Source: Labrenzia sp. DG1229 (lineage in GTDB: Bacteria; Pseudomonadota; Alphaproteobacteria; Rhizobiales; Stappiaceae). From it: a DNA stretch of 64,000 nt. Under the pieces are notes generated by a model, which searched no databases, was not told where the DNA came from, and saw nothing but the letters and a program-made list of their open reading frames with translations. Positions 59,369-64,000 of the stretch are shown piece by piece. Location: the NCBI RefSeq assembly GCF_000521215.1, contig NZ_KI928932.1:39556-103555 (forward strand), given 5' to 3'. The position numbers were made by a program, and so were the translations under genes. Positions within the stretch are counted from its first letter, which is position 1. Each line of letters begins with the position of its first letter.

Positions 59369-60061
59369 TCAGGCCGCAGCCTCGACTTCCGGTTCACGCA
59401 GAACGTATCCACGGCCCCAGACCGTTTCGATGTAGTTCTTTCCGGAGGTCGCGGAAGCCAGTTTCTTGCGGAGTTTACAGATGAAGACGTCGATGATCTT
59501 CAACTCCGGTTCGTCCATGCCGCCGTACAGGTGGTTCAGGAACATTTCCTTGGTGAGTGTCGTGCCCTTGCGCAACGAAAGAAGTTCGAGCATCTGGTAT
59601 TCCTTGCCGGTCAGGTGGACGCGCTGGCCCCCAACTTCCACGGTCTTGGTATCCAGATTGACCTTCAAATCGCCGGTTACGATCACCGACTGAGCGTGGC
59701 CCTTGGACCGGCGGACGATCGCATGAATGCGCGCGACCAGTTCGTCCTTGTGGAACGGCTTGGTCATATAATCGTCAGCACCAAACCCCAGGCCACGAAC
59801 CTTGTCTTCGATGCCCGCGTTGCCGGACAAGATCAGGATCGGTGTCTTGACCTTGGACACGCGCAGTGTCCGCAGAACCTCGTATCCGGACATGTCCGGC
59901 AGGTTCAAATCCAACATTATAATGTCATAATCGTACAGTTTGCCGAGGTCGATACCTTCCTCGCCAAGATCTGTCGTGTAGACGTTGAAGTTCTCGGACT
60001 TCAGCATCAACTCGATGCTCTGCGCCGTGGCGCTATCATCCTCAATCAACAATACACGCAT
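59369..60061 (-). CDS. ctrA: Cell cycle response regulator CtrA
   Basis: 230 residues. Receiver with Asp8/9 and phospho-Asp51 ([11 protein letters not shown]), then OmpR-type winged helix ([47 protein letters not shown]). Ends in Ala-Ala as in forms degraded by ClpXP. Binds TTAA-N7-TTAA and controls cell cycle, motility and envelope genes. Start at 60061 with AAGGGGATTGGC upstream. Gene order ctrA divergent from fliI is the rhizobial pattern. Confidence 0.98.
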   Translation of the reverse strand: MRVLLIEDDSATAQSIELMLKSENFNVYTTDLGEEGIDLGKLYDYDIIMLDLNLPDMSGYEVLRTLRVSKVKTPILILSGNAGIEDKVRGLGFGADDYMTKPFHKDELVARIHAIVRRSKGHAQSVIVTGDLKVNLDTKTVEVGGQRVHLTGKEYQMLELLSLRKGTTLTKEMFLNHLYGGMDEPELKIIDVFICKLRKKLASATSGKNYIETVWGRGYVLREPEVEAAA

Positions 60062-60433
60062 GCCAATCCCCTTGTTCTGCCTTTCCTGGGCAAGTCGCAA
60101 CGGCTCTGTCGGTGCCTGCTACGAAGGACTGTTGTTAACCCCGACTCAAAGCTACCGGTTAATGGTTAACAAAATATGATTCGTAGCGGCAAGCTCCAGC
60201 GAAATGAATCTGTGAACAACCAGCAACTTGTTGAATCCCAATAAAAAACGCAGATTCATAAAGCTTAATGTTGAACATTAAGAAATCGGCATAACCGATT
60301 CCGTTCAGATTCCTTTCGACAAAGCCGGTTTGACTTCGAAATGGCTCTCGCTTGTCAGCCTTCCAAAGGTTAAGATTAACCAGAGTCGTAAACGAAAGAT
60401 TACCAAAACCGTTAACTACGAAAGGAATCTTCC
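60062..60433. promoter_or_regulatory. ctrA-fliI divergent regulatory region rich in GANTC and TTAA
   Basis: 372 bases with nine GANTC sites (60143, 60178, 60206, 60233, 60253, 60297, 60308, 60383, 60425); about 1.5 expected by chance. TTAA half-sites at 60135, 60159, 60166, 60265, 60278, 60370, 60376 and 60412, including GGTTAA-ga-TTAACC (60368-60381). GANTC is the target of the CcrM adenine methylase, which times ctrA expression in Caulobacter. Strongly suggests methylation and CtrA feedback control. Confidence 0.7.
60264..60282. promoter_or_regulatory. Perfect 19-bp palindrome in the ctrA-fliI spacer
   Basis: CTTAATGTTGAACATTAAG, 9-bp arms around a central G. TTAA spacing is nine, not the seven of CtrA, so a different dimeric regulator may bind. 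Confidence 0.5.
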
Positions 60434-61759
60434 TTGAAGGCGCTTTTCGCGGAGATTGATTCGCACATGCCGACCGAGATTTACGGGCGGGTTACTGCGG
60501 TTCAGGGGCTCCTCGTGGAGATCGCGGGACCGATTCACGAAATGAGTGTCGGCTCGCGTCTTTTAATCGACAGCGGTGAGGATAACCCGAAAGTTCCTGC
60601 TGAAGTGGTCGGATTTCGGGACGGACATGCGCTTTGCATGCCGTTTTCGGGTCTCGAAGGTGTTCGGATGGGCTGTAAAGCAGTCATCAGTTCCCGCGAG
60701 AGCGTTGTGCATCCCGGCAATGCCTGGCTTGGCCGGGTGGTGAACGCACTTGGCGAACCGATCGACGGCAAGGGCGAGGTTGCGAACGGGGGAGTGCCTC
60801 GCAAATTGCGAAGCGCGCCGCCGCCGGCGTCGGAGCGCAAGAGGGTCGGTCCTCCCCTTGACCTAGGCGTAAGGGCGCTAAACACCTTCGTGACCTGTTG
60901 CGAAGGCCAGCGTATGGGGATTTTCTCCGGATCGGGCGTCGGCAAGTCGGTCCTGATGTCCATGCTGGCGCGCAACACAAACTGCGACGTAGCCGTGATA
61001 GGCCTTATCGGCGAGCGGGGGCGCGAAGTTCAGGAGTTCATTGAAGACGATTTGGGTGAGGACGGACTTGCGCGCTCCGTCGTCGTTGTCGCTACTTCCG
61101 ATGAAAGTGTTCTCATGCGCCGTCAGGCGGCATATCTTGCCATGACGGTCGCCGAACATTTTCGCGACGAAGGAAGCAACGTCCTTTGCATGATGGATTC
61201 AGTCACCCGATTCGCAATGGCCCAGCGCGAGATCGGGCTGTCTGTTGGCGAACCTCCGACGTCCAAGGGTTATACGCCGACTGTTTTCACCGAATTGCCC
61301 CGCCTTCTGGAAAGAGCAGGTCCCGGCAAAACGGGTGACGGCTCGATCACGGGCCTGTTCACCGTCCTTGTGGAAGGAGACAACCACAACGAGCCGGTGG
61401 CCGACGCGGTCCGCGGCATCCTTGACGGGCATGTGGTGATGGAACGGGCGATTGCGGAGCGTGGACGCTATCCGGCGATCAACGTTCTGAAGTCTGTCTC
61501 CCGGACCATGCCGCGTTGCGTTCCACCCGAACAGCTGCCGGTCCTTCGCAAAGCCAGGCAATTGCTGTCGACTTATACGGATATGGAGGAACTCATCCGC
61601 CTGGGAGCCTACAGGAAAGGTTCAGACCCGACCGTTGACGAAGCTATTCATCGGTTTACACTGATTGATGACTTCCTGAATCAGGGAAAAGACGAGGCGA
61701 CGTCACTTTCTGACGGATATTTTCAACTCGCCAACCTTTTGGAAATGACTCAGGGGTAG
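60434..61759 (+). CDS. fliI: Flagellar export ATPase FliI
   Basis: 441 residues, F1-beta-like ATPase of the flagellar type III export gate. N-terminal beta-barrel ([20 protein letters not shown]), Walker A GSGVGKS (166-172), Walker B-region [20 protein letters not shown], and [20 protein letters not shown]. Start is TTG at 60434 with AAAGGAA upstream. Followed by fliJ. Confidence 0.96.
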   Translation: MKALFAEIDSHMPTEIYGRVTAVQGLLVEIAGPIHEMSVGSRLLIDSGEDNPKVPAEVVGFRDGHALCMPFSGLEGVRMGCKAVISSRESVVHPGNAWLGRVVNALGEPIDGKGEVANGGVPRKLRSAPPPASERKRVGPPLDLGVRALNTFVTCCEGQRMGIFSGSGVGKSVLMSMLARNTNCDVAVIGLIGERGREVQEFIEDDLGEDGLARSVVVVATSDESVLMRRQAAYLAMTVAEHFRDEGSNVLCMMDSVTRFAMAQREIGLSVGEPPTSKGYTPTVFTELPRLLERAGPGKTGDGSITGLFTVLVEGDNHNEPVADAVRGILDGHVVMERAIAERGRYPAINVLKSVSRTMPRCVPPEQLPVLRKARQLLSTYTDMEELIRLGAYRKGSDPTVDEAIHRFTLIDDFLNQGKDEATSLSDGYFQLANLLEMTQG

Positions 61760-61787
61760 ACTGCCCAGGTTAGGGGAGTATTGAGTT

Positions 61788-62195
61788 ATGAAAACCCGCG
61801 ACAGTTTGATCCGTTTGAAGCGGTTTCAGGTTGATGAAAAGCGACGGCAGCTTGCTCAGATCGAGAGCATGATTGCCGAGTTTAATCGAATGGCCGATGA
61901 GCTGGATGTCCAGATCACGACCGAGCAGGAACGTGTCGGTATCACCGACGTGACGCATTTTGCCTATCCGACTTTCGCAAAGGCCGCAGCGGATCGGCGT
62001 GACAACCTGCGCAACTCAGCGCTTGAGCTTGATGACCAGTTGCAACGTGCTCAAGACGAGCTCAGCGAGGCCATCGAAGAACTCAAGAAGTTCGAGCAGT
62101 TGGAAGAGCGCGATCATCAGCGCGAAAAGACTGCGCAGGAGATTGCCGAACAGGATGAGCTTGACGAAGTCGCTGCGCGGGTTCGGCTGCGCTAG
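61788..62195 (+). CDS. fliJ: Flagellar export chaperone FliJ
   Basis: 135 residues, a long helical coiled coil (LIRLKRFQVDEKRRQLAQIE, QRAQDELSEAIEELKKFEQL) typical of FliJ, which inserts into the FliI ring and escorts export chaperones. Located 28 bases after fliI, as in other alphaproteobacteria. Sequence is low in fixed motifs, so identity rests on shape and place. Confidence 0.9.
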   Translation: MKTRDSLIRLKRFQVDEKRRQLAQIESMIAEFNRMADELDVQITTEQERVGITDVTHFAYPTFAKAAADRRDNLRNSALELDDQLQRAQDELSEAIEELKKFEQLEERDHQREKTAQEIAEQDELDEVAARVRLR

Positions 62196-62263
62196 CAACA
62201 AATGTAGCCCGGGCAGAGAGGTTTAGCGGGTCACTCGAGCCCAGGCGGGCATGTATTTCGAAT

Positions 62264-62301
62264 GCCTGATTGCCAAGACCGGTGATCAGGCTTTGTCGTT
62301 T
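62264..62301 (+). terminator. Possible terminator after fliJ
   Basis: GCCTGAT / ATCAGGC stem (62264-62291) with a 14-base loop followed by TTTGTCGTTTT. Moderate. Confidence 0.45.
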
Positions 62302-62411
62302 TGAGAGATTGAAATAAAACCCTCAGCGTGCTGCCTCGTTGAAATTCGACCGTGGCATGAACACTTGTTTGTGAACTGTTTCGTTCGATCTTCTGGGGGC
62401 ATGCTCATTCT

Positions 62412-62846
62412 ATGCGACTTTTTCTGGCATTGCTTTTGCCGTTGTCCACGTTCTCCTTCGCTCTCGGGCTCACTCAGCCGCTCATGCGTTTTGAACGTCT
62501 GTATTTTCTGGAAGATCGCCCAAACCTGATCGAAATGATTACGGAGTTGTGGCGTCAGGAAGACATGGCGCTGGCCACGATCGTCGGTCTGTTCTCGATC
62601 GGATTTCCTGCTGCGAAAATTCTGCTGATTCACATCGCTGCCATGACGGGTGGAAATTCCCGGTCGCTTGCCCTGCTGTCGATGGTCAGCAAATGGTCAA
62701 TGCTTGACGTGATGCTGGTTGCGCTGGTTCTGTTCGCGGCCAAGACAAGCGGCCTGGCGGCGGCGGCAATTCTTCCGGGCCTCTGGTTCTACGCGGCGGC
62801 GACATTGTCGACAGCCTTTGCGGCGAGTCTTTGCACACGGGCCTGA
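62412..62846 (+). CDS. PqiA-domain membrane protein (half length)
   Basis: 144 residues with about four spans: FLALLLPLSTFSFALGL, ALATIVGLFSIGFPAAKILL, SKWSMLDVMLVALVLFAAKT, AAAAILPGLWFYAAATLSTA. The KWSMLDV signature and aromatic ends match the paraquat-inducible protein A family, whose E. coli member has two such modules and works with PqiB/C in lipid transport. Only one module is present and no pqiB partner is nearby. Confidence 0.75.
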   Translation: MRLFLALLLPLSTFSFALGLTQPLMRFERLYFLEDRPNLIEMITELWRQEDMALATIVGLFSIGFPAAKILLIHIAAMTGGNSRSLALLSMVSKWSMLDVMLVALVLFAAKTSGLAAAAILPGLWFYAAATLSTAFAASLCTRA

Positions 62847-62862
62847 AGCGTTCACCGGAATA

Positions 62863-63966
62863 TCATGCCGGCTGGGTGCGGCCGGGTTCCCTGGCAGTCT
62901 TGTCCCGCCGGCGGGCCTGAAAGTCGTCGCAGCGTCCTTGTCTTGCATTGGCTGCATTCGCGATCTGTTTGACATAGGCGGAAGTCCATTCCGCACCCTG
63001 CGCGGCAGGCAGTTTGAGATGGGTGCATCTTGCCTTGGCCAGCAACGCGAAGGCGGGGACGTTCAAGCCCGCCTTTGCCGCGGTTCTGAGCACGACATCC
63101 CGTTTGCCATTGAACATGGCGTCCTTGAGTGCGGATTGTGCAATCCTGCCTCTTGTGCTGAGCAGTTCGATCGCGTGGTTGAAACGGCCGTCCTGCAGCA
63201 GCAGGATAATAAGTTCGTCAAGCGTTACCGCGGAACGTTCGGCTTCGCGCCACAGTATTCCGATGTCCGGATTGTTCAAAGCGTCGCCGAATGTCTTGCG
63301 AAGGACTTTCAGTCTTGCGATCTGGTCCAACTGTTCCTGGGAAAGCGAGCCTTCGATAATGCTGCGCAGACGCTTTCTGGTTTCGTCGTCGACAAGCGGC
63401 AGCAACTCCTGACACACGGCAGGAGAAAGGTCCGAGCGAAGCGAGAGGTCTTCCCTCAGGACCTCATCTTCCGCTGCAAGCTTGACAAATTTGAGCATTG
63501 TTTCGCGCGACAGCTTCGTTTCCTTGTTGCCGGCCAGTATGCGGTGAACCGAGATATCGCCCTTCGCAGCCAGAACGTCTGAAACCTCGGTTGGCAGGTC
63601 CTTGCGCCGCGACAGTACCTGCATGTGGGCGCTGCTTACCTGTTCGATCAGGAGTAGGAGATCATCCCGGGTCAAGAGCGGGCATTCCGCCAGGACCGGC
63701 ATCGCGACATTCACCTCATCCCTGGCAATCCTGTGCACCAGGTCCGCAGGGCTTTGCGCGCAAGGTGCAATCTTCTGCGCCAGAAGCAATCGGTCGTTTG
63801 CTGCGCCGGTGCTGTAGATCTTCAATATTACCTGGGCGAAAAGTTCCAGTTCCCGGCCCGATCTTTCGTCAAGATCAGTTGCGACGAGTTTGCTTACCTC
63901 GGCAAACAGCTTTTGCCGCGCCTCGACTGTCTCATCCTCCGCGAGCCTGATGAGTGAACTTGTCAT
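62863..63966 (-). CDS. DUF2336 domain protein
   Basis: 367 residues, all-helical repeat protein of the DUF2336 type (FAEVSKLVATDLDERSGREL, LLEQVSSAHMQVLSRRKDL). Such HEAT-like proteins occur in alphaproteobacteria with two-component and motility genes, function unknown. The start at 63966 has GGAGG four bases before ATG. C-terminus is basic and disordered (RCDDFQARRRDKTAREPGRT). Confidence 0.8.
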   Translation of the reverse strand: MTSSLIRLAEDETVEARQKLFAEVSKLVATDLDERSGRELELFAQVILKIYSTGAANDRLLLAQKIAPCAQSPADLVHRIARDEVNVAMPVLAECPLLTRDDLLLLIEQVSSAHMQVLSRRKDLPTEVSDVLAAKGDISVHRILAGNKETKLSRETMLKFVKLAAEDEVLREDLSLRSDLSPAVCQELLPLVDDETRKRLRSIIEGSLSQEQLDQIARLKVLRKTFGDALNNPDIGILWREAERSAVTLDELIILLLQDGRFNHAIELLSTRGRIAQSALKDAMFNGKRDVVLRTAAKAGLNVPAFALLAKARCTHLKLPAAQGAEWTSAYVKQIANAANARQGRCDDFQARRRDKTAREPGRTQPA

Positions 63967-64000
63967 ATTGCCTCCGTTAAGAGGAAGAATTAGCCAATAT

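Overview
The window reads as chromosomal core DNA of an alphaproteobacterium of the Hyphomicrobiales/Rhizobiales type. The evidence is ctrA beside fliI-fliJ, a ChpT phosphotransferase, the serC-serA pair behind a serC-motif leader, 6S RNA between zapA and ygfA, an Omp25/Omp31-type barrel, an EipA (DUF1134) protein and a complete ybgC-tolQRAB-pal-cpoB run. Several proteins look most like those of marine Roseibium/Labrenzia/Stappia relatives, but that is a guess. I see no prophage, insertion sequence, transposase, integrase, CRISPR array or toxin island; codon use and gene density look uniform.

Layout. 1-9048 (minus strand): central carbon block tkt, gap, pgk, a VOC protein, fba, then a ThiE-like protein, a Sel1-repeat protein, efp and the start of suhB. 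9518-13203 (plus): DUF4164 coiled coil, zapA, 6S RNA, ygfA, a YmdB-type phosphodiesterase, yebC and a MazG-like protein. 13192-13953 (minus): TauE/SafE permease. 14153-16554: ruvC, ruvA, an 81-residue membrane protein, ruvB. 16673-18784: chemoreceptor. 18866-26339: Tol-Pal operon and tilS. 26508-29944: ftsH and glmM. 30164-33983: Omp25-like barrel, serC, serA. 34148-37985: DMT exporter, MFS transporter, purA. 38239-42206: a 607-residue anchored protein of unknown function, then a TPP riboswitch with thiX-thiY. 42306-44753: rpoH and rluD (minus) and a small membrane protein starting on the same bases as rluD. 44910-44985: tRNA-Glu. 45051-48620: GlpR-like repressor, coiled-coil membrane protein, EipA, YHS-like protein. 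48793-55379: chpT, then cheA-cheW-cheY-cheB-cheR. 55416-59206: LytTR membrane regulator, metallo-beta-lactamase-fold protein, WYL regulator, exported RidA-like protein. 59369-63966: ctrA, fliI-fliJ, a half-length PqiA-like protein and a DUF2336 protein.

The genes converge on envelope integrity, motility and cell-cycle control. ChpT and CtrA belong to one phosphorelay; a TTAA-N7-TTAA CtrA-type site lies before the Omp25-like gene; and the ctrA-fliI spacer holds nine GANTC sites and a perfect 19-bp palindrome. RpoH is encoded here and ftsH has a fitting RpoH-type promoter.

Data caution. Three conserved genes (suhB, tilS, serA), and perhaps a fourth (DUF4164), are each broken by what looks like a 1-2 base indel. 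Because a single base change restores full-length, family-typical proteins in serA and tilS, consensus sequence errors are the simplest explanation. I found no wholly new system. The most unusual items are the cell-cycle regulatory spacer, the unrecognised 607-residue protein with its structured promoter region, the CheA with two CheW-like domains and a receiver, and the direct repeat between the LytTR regulator and its divergent neighbour.
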